A stretch of DNA of 64,000 bases from NCBI RefSeq assembly GCF_009755885.1, contig NZ_VYIX01000002.1:730864-794863 (forward strand), read 5' to 3'. This stretch comes from Brachyspira sp. SAP_772. GTDB lineage: Bacteria; Spirochaetota; Brachyspiria; Brachyspirales; Brachyspiraceae. A model generated the notes under the pieces. The model saw nothing but the letters and a program-made list of their open reading frames with translations. It did no database searches and was not told where the DNA came from. Of the stretch, positions 1 to 9,061 are shown in pieces; the stretch's first letter is position 1; every line of letters starts with the position of its first letter. A program made the translations under genes and the position numbers.

Positions 1-150
1 TTCTTTAATAAAGAAGCTGCATTCGGACTTGGAATATATGCAGGATACGATTTTGGTCCTTCATTTAAAGCAGATGATAGATTTAGCAAAAAGTCTTTGG
101 GTGCTTTTGATATAGGAGCACAAATAAGCCTTTATTTTGTAGATAATTAA
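1..150 (+). CDS. Outer-membrane beta-barrel protein, C-terminal fragment (gene starts before the window)
   Basis: Frame 1 is open from the first base to TAA at 148-150 and encodes 49 residues. Alternating Gly, aromatic and hydrophobic residues (GLGIYAGYDFGPS, then IGAQISLYFVDN) fit the last strands of a small outer-membrane beta-barrel. The rest of the gene lies upstream, so no family can be named. A strong terminator hairpin follows 43 bases after the stop. Confidence 0.6.
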   Translation, partial: FFNKEAAFGLGIYAGYDFGPSFKADDRFSKKSLGAFDIGAQISLYFVDN

Positions 151-193
151 TCCCCTCTATATAAAAATTTCATAAAAACAATTCAATGTTTTG

Positions 194-225
194 AGGTGTA
201 TGCAAAAAATGCATACACCTTTTTT
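194..225 (+). terminator. Rho-independent terminator
   Basis: A perfect 10-bp stem AGGTGTATGC / GCATACACCT (194-203 with 211-220) closes a 7-base A-rich loop and is followed by TTTTT. It ends the upstream outer-membrane protein transcript and lies inside the longest reading frame of the next gene, which argues for a later start of that gene. Confidence 0.85.
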
Positions 226-289
226 ATTGATATTTATTAATTTTTATATTATTATTTTTTATAATTTAATTCTACTTGGCTTTATAATA

Positions 290-1627
290 ATGAAAAATTA
301 TAATATAAATAATTTAATATATTTTGTTAATAGTTCTTTCAAAAATAATTCATATAATTTAACACTAAAATTATTAGAAGAATTAATTAAGTTAGATAAA
401 ACTTCTTATAAAGCATATTGTCTTTTAGGATATATTATTTTTATAAAGTCAGAAAATAATATAGAAAAATTAAAACAAGCTATTAAGTATTTTGATATAT
501 CTATAAAGATTCAAAAATATTATCCATTATCATACTATTATAGAATTAAGTCAAAAAAGAAACTAATTAAAATTAATGGCGAAGAAGTTCCTACAATTAA
601 AGAAGAGATAAAATCAGATATCGCTCAATTAAAAAAACTTGCAAATAATTATTTAATAAAAAATTTAATAAAAAATTTCTTAAAAAATCCATTATGCTGT
701 CAAAATAAGAAGAAATTAATTTTAAAAAATATTGAAGAGATAAAAGCCTATATGATAAAATTTAATAATCAAAAAGTAAAATATGATTATTTTGATATTA
801 TAGAAAATTATAATTATTTTATAGAAACAAACAACAATATGGAATATGATTTATATAATTTGAGAGGTTTTATTAAATTCAATTTAAATATATATGATGA
901 AGCTTTAGAAGATTTCAATATTTCAATAAGTAAATATCCGTATGGCTATTATAATAGGGCAAAGCTAAAATATAAATTAAAAAAATATGATGAAGCTTTA
1001 AAGGATTTTAAAGAAGCTAAAAAAATATTTATGAGAGAATCTTCTTCAAGTGTTGTAGATAGAATAAAATGCGATCATTATATTGCTTGGTGTAATTATG
1101 AATTAAATAATAGAGATATTGTTTTTGATGATATTGAAGTTGATTATAAAGATGATTCTTTAGCTTATTATAACATAGCAAAATTAAAACTTCAGTTTAA
1201 GAAATATGATGAGGCTTATAAATATTTTTCTAAAATAGATGAAAATTGCAAAAATTACAAAAAAGTAAAACATTATATTCCAGTGTGTAAATATAAAATT
1301 AATAATAATTATGATGATATAGACTTTTTAGAAAATATTTTAAAATTAATCTCTATTTATAAAGAAGAGAACGATTTTGGGAGCGTGAATGATATTTGCT
1401 ATAAAATTTTAGAGCATATTGAAAGGTTTGATAAGAAGTCTTTTAATTATCATTATTATAAAGCTTTGGCATTATACCATATTTATGAGATTGGTAGTTA
1501 TAATAAAAAATTAAAAAAGCAATTAGTAGATAGTTTAAAAAGTGTACTTATCATGATAAAAGATAAAAAAAGAGAATATTATATAATAAAAAAAATATTT
1601 ACGGATTTACAAATATATGGCATCTAA
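290..1627 (+). CDS. TPR-repeat protein
   Basis: The protein has 445 residues and is lysine-, asparagine- and tyrosine-rich. Tetratricopeptide-like helical pairs are visible in the middle (YDEALEDFNISISKYP, then YDEALKDFKEAKKIF, then YDEAYKYFSKID) and degenerate ones near both ends, so it is probably a cytoplasmic scaffold. No signal peptide is present when translation starts at ATG 290. The frame stays open to 191, but that stretch contains a terminator hairpin and would add an implausible leader, so 290 is preferred. The end overlaps the next gene by 11 bases, suggesting translational coupling. TPR proteins are abundant in Brachyspira; the partner is unknown. Confidence 0.8.
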   Translation: MKNYNINNLIYFVNSSFKNNSYNLTLKLLEELIKLDKTSYKAYCLLGYIIFIKSENNIEKLKQAIKYFDISIKIQKYYPLSYYYRIKSKKKLIKINGEEVPTIKEEIKSDIAQLKKLANNYLIKNLIKNFLKNPLCCQNKKKLILKNIEEIKAYMIKFNNQKVKYDYFDIIENYNYFIETNNNMEYDLYNLRGFIKFNLNIYDEALEDFNISISKYPYGYYNRAKLKYKLKKYDEALKDFKEAKKIFMRESSSSVVDRIKCDHYIAWCNYELNNRDIVFDDIEVDYKDDSLAYYNIAKLKLQFKKYDEAYKYFSKIDENCKNYKKVKHYIPVCKYKINNNYDDIDFLENILKLISIYKEENDFGSVNDICYKILEHIERFDKKSFNYHYYKALALYHIYEIGSYNKKLKKQLVDSLKSVLIMIKDKKREYYIIKKIFTDLQIYGI

Positions 1628-2909
1628 AAATAAAGATATTAGTTATAATAGTTTGAAAGACAATAAAAAAAATATTATACCTTCATTAGAGGATATAAAA
1701 AATAGCAATAAAAATATTTATATTATAGAAAGCATTTCTGGAAGGGAAAAAGAAAAAAATAAAGATTATAAGATAAGAAAAATATTATTAGAAGATATAG
1801 ATACATTTGATTATGATATAAAAAATATAAATAAAAAAGAAACTAAAATAGATAAAAAAAATATCTATAAGACTATTTCAAATATTGAAGGATTTTGTTT
1901 TTTGAGTGTAGATGCTTTTATAGAATATTATAATTATATTACAAATAAAAAGATAGAAACACAAAATGATATAAATAAAATAAAAGACAAACTTAAGCAA
2001 AAATCTTACAGAGAACAAATACTTCCTGCATATAAATTAAAGAGTAAAGAAAATGATAATTACTCTTTTTTCTATGTACTTGAAGAATTAGAAATACTTG
2101 ATTTTTTAATTGATAATCTTGAGTTTGGCACAAAAATAAGAAATATATTGAATGCTAAATATATAGATTATGTTGATTTTATAGAGAAGAAAATTAAAGC
2201 TTTAGTTAAACATATAAACAAAATTGATAAGCAGGATAATGATGAAATATATAATTATGATAAAGTATATTATGATTATAAATTGTATTATATGCCATTT
2301 TTTATTTATGATTATTTTAAACAAAAAAAGATTACTGAAAAAGACTATTGTAAACTTTTAGAGGTTTATAAAAAAGAATATGAATCTTTAATAAAAAAAG
2401 AAGATGAAAAATATGTCTACTACGGAGAGGAAGTAGAAAATAAAAGAAGTTATTATAATATAGATTTATTGAAAAGATATGATGGTTTTGTATATGATTA
2501 TGATTTTAAAGAGTATATTAATTTACATTATAAGCTTATAGATTATCAGATAGAACATAAAAGATATTTAAAAAGGTATATAGATTTTTTTAGCAGTCAA
2601 ATAATAGTATTTTTATATTTTTTAGGACATATTTCTAGGGATGATTTTTTAGGCTTAAGAGAAAAGATAAAAAAATTAGAAGAAATTAGTTTGCCTTTAA
2701 AGAAAGAGAGTATAAATTTAAAAGAAGATGAAGAAAATATAATTTTTGAAGTATCATCTAATAATGATTTTAATAGAGTTTTAGTAGATTATATAGAGCT
2801 ATATAATTTTACAAGACTTTATTATAATAAGAATATAAAACTTTCGTATGATAAAAATATAAAATTAATCTTAAAGTCCAGTGAATTTAAAAAAATTTTG
2901 AAGTATTAA
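1617..2909 (+). CDS. Hypothetical protein coupled to a TPR gene
   Basis: A 430-residue, highly charged (Lys/Asp/Glu) and Tyr-rich protein that I do not recognise. There is no signal peptide, transmembrane segment or cysteine motif. It is probably largely helical, with an N-terminal 60 residues rich in Lys and Asn that may be disordered. The ATG at 1617 lies inside the last codons of the preceding TPR gene, so the two are likely co-translated and may form a complex. Base composition matches the neighbours. Confidence 0.7.
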   Translation: MASKNKDISYNSLKDNKKNIIPSLEDIKNSNKNIYIIESISGREKEKNKDYKIRKILLEDIDTFDYDIKNINKKETKIDKKNIYKTISNIEGFCFLSVDAFIEYYNYITNKKIETQNDINKIKDKLKQKSYREQILPAYKLKSKENDNYSFFYVLEELEILDFLIDNLEFGTKIRNILNAKYIDYVDFIEKKIKALVKHINKIDKQDNDEIYNYDKVYYDYKLYYMPFFIYDYFKQKKITEKDYCKLLEVYKKEYESLIKKEDEKYVYYGEEVENKRSYYNIDLLKRYDGFVYDYDFKEYINLHYKLIDYQIEHKRYLKRYIDFFSSQIIVFLYFLGHISRDDFLGLREKIKKLEEISLPLKKESINLKEDEENIIFEVSSNNDFNRVLVDYIELYNFTRLYYNKNIKLSYDKNIKLILKSSEFKKILKY

Positions 2910-3117
2910 AATAAAAATTATACTCCAAATGCTAAATATTTAGTATTTGTTATTATCTAACCATACTGATATGTAACTGATATATAAGGGAGTATAAATA
3001 TAAAAAACATATAATTATAATTCTTACATTTCAAATACTAACAAAGCTATATAAGCATGTATGTAATTATGATGAGTTTTTAAAAAAAAATAATACATAA
3101 AAAAGAAAACATACAAA

Positions 3118-3195
3118 GTGTATTTACAAGTGTATTTCTAAATGTATTTATATGTGTATTTAATCTGTATTTAATCTGTATTTATGTATTTTGTG
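3118..3195. repeat. Degenerate tandem repeat, 11-13 bp unit
   Basis: About six successive copies of a unit close to GTGTATTTAnnn (GTGTATTTACAA, GTGTATTTCTAA, ATGTATTTATAT, GTGTATTTAATCT, GTATTTAATCT, GTATTTATG) lie upstream of the large TPR gene and its promoter. The unit length varies and there are no unique spacers, so this is not a CRISPR array. Confidence 0.65.
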
Positions 3196-3217
3196 TAAGA
3201 TTAGACGTATTTGTTTA

Positions 3218-3246
3218 TTGTTTTTTATAACTAATTTTATTATAAT
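3218..3246 (+). promoter_or_regulatory. Sigma-70-type promoter candidate for the large TPR gene
   Basis: TTGTTT (3218-3223), a 17-bp spacer and a perfect TATAAT (3241-3246) lie 31 bases before the ATG at 3278. In such AT-rich DNA the -10 alone would be weak evidence; the spacing and position support it. Confidence 0.45.
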
Positions 3247-3277
3247 GAAAATATAGAGATTAATTAAAGAGGGTTTT

Positions 3278-6200
3278 ATGATAAAGTATAATATAAATAA
3301 CAGCAGTTATTCAATGCCTGAAACAATAGAACGATTTATTACAATAGAAATGAAAAAAGGTAAAAAAGATATGTATATAGTATCTTTCAAAAATGGAACT
3401 TATAAAAAAGCCCTTTTGGATAATGAATCTTTAAAAATAAAATCAGATAAAAGTAGCGTAAATGATGAAGAGATTAAAAAAATTATACAAAATAGTTTTT
3501 TTGAACATGGTACTTTCATACGTTTAATAAAATTTAAAATTGATTTGGTAGAAGAAAAAATAGGAAAACTTTCAAACTTAAAAAAATATACTAGTAATAA
3601 GCAAGATGAAACCTTAAGAACTCAATTTCATAATGGTAAATATAAAAAAATATTAAATCCTTATAAAATGGAGGCAAAAGATTTATACTTATACTGCTAT
3701 CATCATTTTATAATTCTTGATGAAATAGCAAGATTATTAAATGAAGGTAAATCAATAGAAGAAATTGAAAATTTAAAAAAGATAGAGGAGGAAAGTAAAG
3801 AAAAGATATCATTGGCAAAGGAAAAACAATATGCTGGCAATTATGAAGCAGCTTTGGAAGATGCTGATAAAGCATTAGAACTTGATAATCAAAGTGCAGA
3901 AGCTCACTATATCAAAGGAGAATCAAATTTCAATTTAAAAAAATTTGAATCAGCATTAGAAGATTTTGGTAAAGCTTTTGAACTTGGATATGATGAAAAA
4001 AGTATTTATATTTTTAGAGGCAAATGTCTTTATTATTTAAGAAGATTTAAAGAAGCTTTTAATATTTTTAATGAAGCTTTAAAATTGAATAATGAAGATT
4101 CTGAAATATACTGCTTTATAGGTATATGTTGCTATAAATTTGGCAGTATAGAAGATGCTTTATCTAATTTAAATAAAGCAATAGAATTAAAAACAAAAAA
4201 TCCTGAAGCTTTCTATTATAGAGCATGTTATTACTATTCAAACAACAAATATATTGATGCTTTAGATGATTTATCAGAGGCTATTAGATTAGATAATAAA
4301 TATTCTAATGCATATTTAAAAATTGCTGTTATAGCATTAAATAATAATGATGAAAAATATGCTATAGATAATATAAATAACGGTTTCTTATATTATTCAG
4401 ATGATTGTCAAGTTATAGAAGAACTTATAGATATATTATTCAATGACTTTGATTTGCATAGAGTAACTTTATATCATTTATTAGGTGTTTATGGAAATCA
4501 TAATGAATCAAATATAATATATTTACTTAATAAAATGATTCTATACTTTTTGAAAATGAGTTATCTAAAAAATTATACTCCTTTATATAATAAAGATTCT
4601 AATGATTTGTTTAGTTATAATCGCAGTGATTATGATATAGAATCTAATATAAGTGATAAAATTCAAGAAATAATAGAATCGCTTGATGAAGAAGTATATG
4701 AAGACCATGAACTTCTATTTAATATATGCAGATTTTATTTTGTATATTATAAAGAGTACAATGATAAAGAAAGATTTAATAATATAAAAAAGTATTTTGA
4801 TAAAGCTTTAGATTTATTAGAAAATGATAAAGAAAAAAGCCTTATATATTATTATCTTGGAAATATAGGTTTTTATCAGTATATAGAGGCAGCAGAGTAT
4901 ATAGAAAGAGCATTAAATTTGTATAGTGATAATTCCATTTATAAATGCAGTTTATTAAATATTTTTCAATCTATATTTCCTATGCCTAAAAAATGGAGAG
5001 AAAAAATAAAAGAATACTTAAATACTGATAATCTTAGCCATAAAAACTATTTATGCTTTGTTATGGAAATTTTCTTATATAATAGACAATACAAAATTGA
5101 AAATATGGAGGATTTAAAAAATATAATTACTTCTTTGCATAATGACTACAGATCTGTAATTGATATTAATATAGATATTGATTATGTTAATTCTAATATA
5201 AAATTGTTCGGTGGTAGTAATATTATAGAAAGACATTTTATATTTTCGTATGAAGCTTTATTCATATTATCAAATGAAGACTGTAATACTTATAATATGA
5301 AAGTAAAATATTTGATAGAATCTGGAAAATTCTTTTTAAGAATTTCAAAGTACGATGAAAGCATCAAATGTTTTAGTGAAGCATCAGATAATATTGAATG
5401 TAGAATAAAAGATTATGAAAAACTTTTGAAAGATATTAAATCTGATGAAAAATATTATCATGGTGTAAAACATAAATATTATGTTGAAATTTTGGAATCT
5501 TTATTAAAACAATTAAATGATTATAAGAAGGAGGTAATATATTACTCAGCTATAATTAAATATAAAGATGATAAATATGATGAAGCTTTAAGTCTTTTTC
5601 AAAGTATTGATAATTTTCAATACAGCAGCATATATATTTCATTACTCTATTATGAAATTGGAGATAATGAGAAGTATGTTGAAAGTGTAGATAATATTCA
5701 GGAAAAAGATTATATTAAATCTTATTTAAAATATTTATACACAAACAACAATGCTTCTAAAGATGAAAGTATACATTTAATAGCTTCTTTTACAAAAATA
5801 GCTCAGTTTTTATTAGAGGATAACTTAAAGGAAAAATCTTTAAAATACTATAACTGGGCTTTGATTAAATGCGATGAGTATATAGATAAATTTACAACAA
5901 ATAGTATTTTTTACTATATGAAAGGAATGATAAAATATTTAATTTTTGAACTTGATATAAATAGAGTAGATATTTTAGAAGAAGCATTTGAGTACTTGAA
6001 AAAAGGATATAAATCTGAAGCTCAATTAGAAAGAATATTTACTGAAGCTATTTATAAATATGGATTTATAAAAAATATGTATAGAGAAAAAGCTGACAAT
6101 ATGCTTAGAGAATGTTTATATAAAGAGGCTTTAGAGTTTTATTATAAGGCACTTTATATTAAATATGAAGAAGAGATATTAATGTATATAGGTATATGTC

Positions 6201-7201
6201 AATGCTCTCTTGAAAATTATGATGAAGGATTGAGATTATTTTCAGAGGCTTTGAAAGTTAATGAAGAATCATATAAAGGCTATATTTATTTGGCTAAGTA
6301 TCAGTACAACAAATACTGCAAGACAAATGATAATAGTTTAATAGAATCTATACTTTATAATATTGATATAGCATATAGTAAAGCTAGTGATTCAGATAAA
6401 AATATATTAGATGAAATAAAGCAGTACTATAAATATGAATTGAATAATTCTGTTTCTAATACTATAGAGTATGTTGAAATGCTATGCAATATATACAGAA
6501 ATTTAACAGAGTATTATGAAAAAGAAAAGAATATTATAATGTCTGTTTTATTTATAGATATAGATTATCTGCATAAAAAAATTGTATCTCTATGTTCTAA
6601 TGAAAATTTAGGAAATGAGAGATTTTATTTTTTAGCGGTTATTGACAGCTGCTTTTATTCCTTAACAGGAGAAAAAAGAGATAATGTTATTAATAGTCTT
6701 GAAAAATTATTTGAAAATTATAATGGAGAGAATTATATAAAAAATAATATTAATTCTTTAAAAGAAATTAAAGGTTTGCCTTTATATATTATTTGTGAAA
6801 ATATATTGAATAGAAATTTCAAAGAAGGATTATATGAAAAGACTATTAAAATAGCAGATTCAATTACAGAGCTTATAAAATTAGAATCTATTAATTATAG
6901 TTATAATTTTAAAGAATATACAGCAAAGTGTTTATATGAACTTGGAAAATATGATGAGGCATTGAATTACTTTGAAAATTCAAGCAGACCTAGTGATATA
7001 TATAAATACTTATGCCATATAAGGCTTAATAATTTTTATGATGCTCAGAAAATATTTATTAATGAATTAATTGATTTTAATGAACACTGGCGTGATTATG
7101 ATTATATAAAAGAAAAATTAAGGGGTATATCAAATGATGGAAACAAAGAACAAAAAGAAGCCGTCGCAAGATTTTTAAAGAAAACTGACACTGTCATTTA
7201 A
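3278..7201 (+). CDS. Very large TPR-repeat protein (1307 aa)
   Basis: The largest gene in the window. After an N-terminal segment of about 170 residues without repeats there are five or six consecutive canonical TPR units (residues about 177-370, e.g. YAGNYEAALEDADKALELD, FESALEDFGKAFELG, FKEAFNIFNEALKLN). Scattered units recur further on (about 690-780, 940-1000 and near 1225). No signal peptide or membrane segment is seen, so it should be a cytoplasmic solenoid. The GAGGG upstream is an adequate ribosome site. The two TPR genes in this cluster share style but are not obvious duplicates. Its binding partner cannot be told from sequence. Confidence 0.85.
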   Translation: MIKYNINNSSYSMPETIERFITIEMKKGKKDMYIVSFKNGTYKKALLDNESLKIKSDKSSVNDEEIKKIIQNSFFEHGTFIRLIKFKIDLVEEKIGKLSNLKKYTSNKQDETLRTQFHNGKYKKILNPYKMEAKDLYLYCYHHFIILDEIARLLNEGKSIEEIENLKKIEEESKEKISLAKEKQYAGNYEAALEDADKALELDNQSAEAHYIKGESNFNLKKFESALEDFGKAFELGYDEKSIYIFRGKCLYYLRRFKEAFNIFNEALKLNNEDSEIYCFIGICCYKFGSIEDALSNLNKAIELKTKNPEAFYYRACYYYSNNKYIDALDDLSEAIRLDNKYSNAYLKIAVIALNNNDEKYAIDNINNGFLYYSDDCQVIEELIDILFNDFDLHRVTLYHLLGVYGNHNESNIIYLLNKMILYFLKMSYLKNYTPLYNKDSNDLFSYNRSDYDIESNISDKIQEIIESLDEEVYEDHELLFNICRFYFVYYKEYNDKERFNNIKKYFDKALDLLENDKEKSLIYYYLGNIGFYQYIEAAEYIERALNLYSDNSIYKCSLLNIFQSIFPMPKKWREKIKEYLNTDNLSHKNYLCFVMEIFLYNRQYKIENMEDLKNIITSLHNDYRSVIDINIDIDYVNSNIKLFGGSNIIERHFIFSYEALFILSNEDCNTYNMKVKYLIESGKFFLRISKYDESIKCFSEASDNIECRIKDYEKLLKDIKSDEKYYHGVKHKYYVEILESLLKQLNDYKKEVIYYSAIIKYKDDKYDEALSLFQSIDNFQYSSIYISLLYYEIGDNEKYVESVDNIQEKDYIKSYLKYLYTNNNASKDESIHLIASFTKIAQFLLEDNLKEKSLKYYNWALIKCDEYIDKFTTNSIFYYMKGMIKYLIFELDINRVDILEEAFEYLKKGYKSEAQLERIFTEAIYKYGFIKNMYREKADNMLRECLYKEALEFYYKALYIKYEEEILMYIGICQCSLENYDEGLRLFSEALKVNEESYKGYIYLAKYQYNKYCKTNDNSLIESILYNIDIAYSKASDSDKNILDEIKQYYKYELNNSVSNTIEYVEMLCNIYRNLTEYYEKEKNIIMSVLFIDIDYLHKKIVSLCSNENLGNERFYFLAVIDSCFYSLTGEKRDNVINSLEKLFENYNGENYIKNNINSLKEIKGLPLYIICENILNRNFKEGLYEKTIKIADSITELIKLESINYSYNFKEYTAKCLYELGKYDEALNYFENSSRPSDIYKYLCHIRLNNFYDAQKIFINELIDFNEHWRDYDYIKEKLRGISNDGNKEQKEAVARFLKKTDTVI

Positions 7202-7271
7202 TAAGATTTAAATCGTATAACGTATAAAAACCTATTTTTATATACATATTAATAATTAATGGAGGAAAACT

Positions 7272-7544
7272 ATGCTTAATAAATATGATTTTCATGGCAA
7301 AAGTGCCAAAGAAACAAAATTGGAATTAATAAGTATATTAGAAACATTAATTAATAATAATTTTTCTAATACTATAGAGCTTGTATTTGGAAGAGGGTTG
7401 CACAGTATAGGCAACAAACCAATTTTGAAATACGTTGTTATTAAGGTATTAAAAAAATACAAAAAAATCGGATACATAAAAAAGTATTTTTTAAGAAGGA
7501 GAACTTTAGGCGGTTCAATGATAGTTAGATTATGTAATCAGTAA
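7272..7544 (+). CDS. Small Smr-domain protein
   Basis: A 90-residue protein that is almost entirely one Smr domain. It starts with YDFHGKSAKET, close to the DxHGxxxxEA signature, carries the core VFGRGLHS near residue 43 and ends with GGSMIVRL, the usual GG-x-G-like strand. Stand-alone Smr domains are nucleic-acid-binding or nicking modules in the MutS2 and SmrA/SmrB families. This one lacks any partner domain. GGAGG lies just upstream of ATG. A paralogue lies 0.3 kb downstream at 7858. Confidence 0.8.
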   Translation: MLNKYDFHGKSAKETKLELISILETLINNNFSNTIELVFGRGLHSIGNKPILKYVVIKVLKKYKKIGYIKKYFLRRRTLGGSMIVRLCNQ

Positions 7545-7582
7545 CATAATATATATAAAAAATAATTATAAGGAGGAGCAAT

Positions 7583-7711
7583 ATGAGTAAAAAATCAAAT
7601 CATAATGCTGACATTTCAAATGCCAACAAAGGTACATCTGGAACAAACATTACCTATGACAAAAATCAGGGTAACAGAGGTAAACAGATGAACCCTAATC
7701 AGAAGAAATAA
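7583..7711 (+). CDS. 42-residue hydrophilic small protein
   Basis: ATG at 7583 is preceded at the right distance by AGGAGGAG (7571-7578), one of the strongest ribosome sites in the window. The 42 residues are rich in Asn, Lys, Gly, Thr and Gln (KGTSGTNITYDKNQGNRGK) with no hydrophobic stretch, so the protein is probably disordered and cytoplasmic. The GNRGKQ-NPNQ ending resembles, from memory, short conserved proteins of gut anaerobes that databases sometimes mislabel as alpha-amylase; that cannot be checked here. It sits between two Smr genes and is followed by a stem-loop. Confidence 0.7.
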   Translation: MSKKSNHNADISNANKGTSGTNITYDKNQGNRGKQMNPNQKK

Positions 7712-7724
7712 AATTTATTTCTTC

Positions 7725-7761
7725 AGGCTGCCTCAAATTATTTATTAGTTTGGGGCGGCTT
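7725..7761 (+). terminator. Stem-loop after the small protein gene
   Basis: AGGCTGCCTCAAA (7725-7737) pairs with TTTGGGGCGGCTT (7749-7761) over 13 positions, three of them G-U. No T tract follows, so it may be an mRNA 3'-end stabiliser or a weak terminator rather than a classic intrinsic terminator. Confidence 0.5.
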
Positions 7762-7857
7762 AAACAATTAGAAATTATTAAAGTTGTGTAAAAAGTTTAT
7801 ATGTAATGATGATTAGGTATAAAGAAAAATTAATATTTATAATAAGGAGATTGTATA

Positions 7858-8139
7858 ATGAACACTTATTTATTTGTTGATTTGCATAGAAAAAGTGCAA
7901 GAGAAGCTAAAAACTATTTCATAAATTTATTGAAGATATTATACGGATTAAAAATATTATTTGGTGATAATTTAAGTATTAATATGGAGGTGGTCTTTGG
8001 AAGGGGGCTTCATAGTGAAAATAAAATATCTGTTTTGAAATATGTTATTTTAAGACAAGCTAAAAAATATAGAGATTTTGGCTATCAATACAAATTGAAT
8101 AGAAAAACAGCTAATGGTTCTATGATTATAACTTTTTAA
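7858..8139 (+). CDS. Small Smr-domain protein (second copy)
   Basis: A 93-residue, single-domain Smr protein with VDLHRKSAREA at residues 8-18, VFGRGLHS near 47-54 and a C-terminal NGSMIITF strand. In the first motif the usual Gly after His is Arg (DLHRKS instead of DLHGKS). It is clearly homologous to the protein at 7272-7544 but diverged, so the duplication is not recent. An AAGGAG ribosome site precedes it. The next gene starts 28 bases later and may be co-transcribed. Confidence 0.8.
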   Translation: MNTYLFVDLHRKSAREAKNYFINLLKILYGLKILFGDNLSINMEVVFGRGLHSENKISVLKYVILRQAKKYRDFGYQYKLNRKTANGSMIITF

Positions 8140-8167
8140 TTTTGTACTATAATAAGGTAACTGTAAC

Positions 8168-8920
8168 ATGGCAAGAAGAGATGAAAACAACAATATAGAT
8201 AGAAATGCTAGAAGGGATATAAACGCTTTTGATGTGCATTATTTTATAAAGAATAAAAAATATGCTTTGCCGGAATATTCATTTATTTTGAGAAGCAAAA
8301 AGAGATTAATGTCCATAGGAGAATTTTTAAATCTTTTGGAAGAAAACAATATAAAAAATATGAGCATTAATTTACTTAGAGAGTGGGACAATAAAGAGCT
8401 TCTTCCTGCATATAGAGTTACGCGTGGAGCAATTAGGACAGAAAGCAGATACTATATAATGGAGCATCTTGATATTGTAAGAGAGATAGTAAAATTAAAA
8501 GCTTATGGTCTTGAAATAAGAGAAATAGAAAAGATTATTTTTGAAAATAAGTCTTTTGAAATACTTTTCTTATCAAAATTAATAAAAAATAAAGAGGCAT
8601 TTACTAAAATGAAATATATTGTAAAGAACATAAAGCATATAGAAGATGAGTTAGTAGGTTCTATATGCAATGAAGTAAAAAATATATTTAATATTAATGA
8701 TGATGATTTTAAAGAAACTTTTAATGATAAGTATTTAAATAGCATATTAAATGATTATAAAAACAGTGATTTAAATCCTGATGAATCAAGTGTATTATTA
8801 TTATCTTTAATACTTTTAAGTTTATACAATTCTTATGATAATAATTTTTTTGACAGGAAAAAATTCTCTAAACAGTTTTACAGTATTATAAGTGAGAATA
8901 AAACTAATACCTCACCATAG
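8168..8920 (+). CDS. MerR-like HTH protein
   Basis: A 250-residue protein. Residues about 48-125 read like a MerR-type winged helix: SIGEFLNLLEENN, then LREWDNKELLPAYR, a short wing, YYIMEHLDIVREIVKLKAYGLEIREIEKI. This matches the order of helix-turn-helix, 'WE..GLLxPxR', Tyr-Tyr and 'L..I..LK.lGlsl.eI' of that family. The C-terminal half is helical, with no Cys or His cluster for metal sensing. It is probably a DNA-binding regulator; the signal and targets are unknown. The downstream TTG/ATG-poor gap suggests it is the last gene of the Smr run. Confidence 0.65.
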   Translation: MARRDENNNIDRNARRDINAFDVHYFIKNKKYALPEYSFILRSKKRLMSIGEFLNLLEENNIKNMSINLLREWDNKELLPAYRVTRGAIRTESRYYIMEHLDIVREIVKLKAYGLEIREIEKIIFENKSFEILFLSKLIKNKEAFTKMKYIVKNIKHIEDELVGSICNEVKNIFNINDDDFKETFNDKYLNSILNDYKNSDLNPDESSVLLLSLILLSLYNSYDNNFFDRKKFSKQFYSIISENKTNTSP

Positions 8921-9061
8921 TGATGTATGTAGTTTACATATTGTTTGTATTGATTAAAGTATGAAACTAAATATATTATTTTGTAAAAATTATATGTTTG
9001 AATAATATAGGAAAGTATAAATTCCTACTATTATAAAATTTTATTTTAAGGAGATAAAAAG

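Larger units (their letters stand above)
2910..3277. other. Intergenic region with palindrome, tandem repeats and promoter
   Basis: This 368-bp gap holds no plausible gene. It contains a near-palindrome around CTAAATATTTAG (2928-2947), a degenerate tandem repeat (3118-3195) and a promoter candidate for the downstream TPR gene. Confidence 0.6.

Noticed and set aside
191-289. 33-residue N-terminal extension of the first TPR protein
   Set aside because: It covers a strong terminator hairpin and has no ribosome site; the ATG at 290 gives a normal cytoplasmic start.
3118-3195. Possible CRISPR array
   Set aside because: Units are only 11-13 bp, vary in length and lack unique spacers; no cas genes are present.
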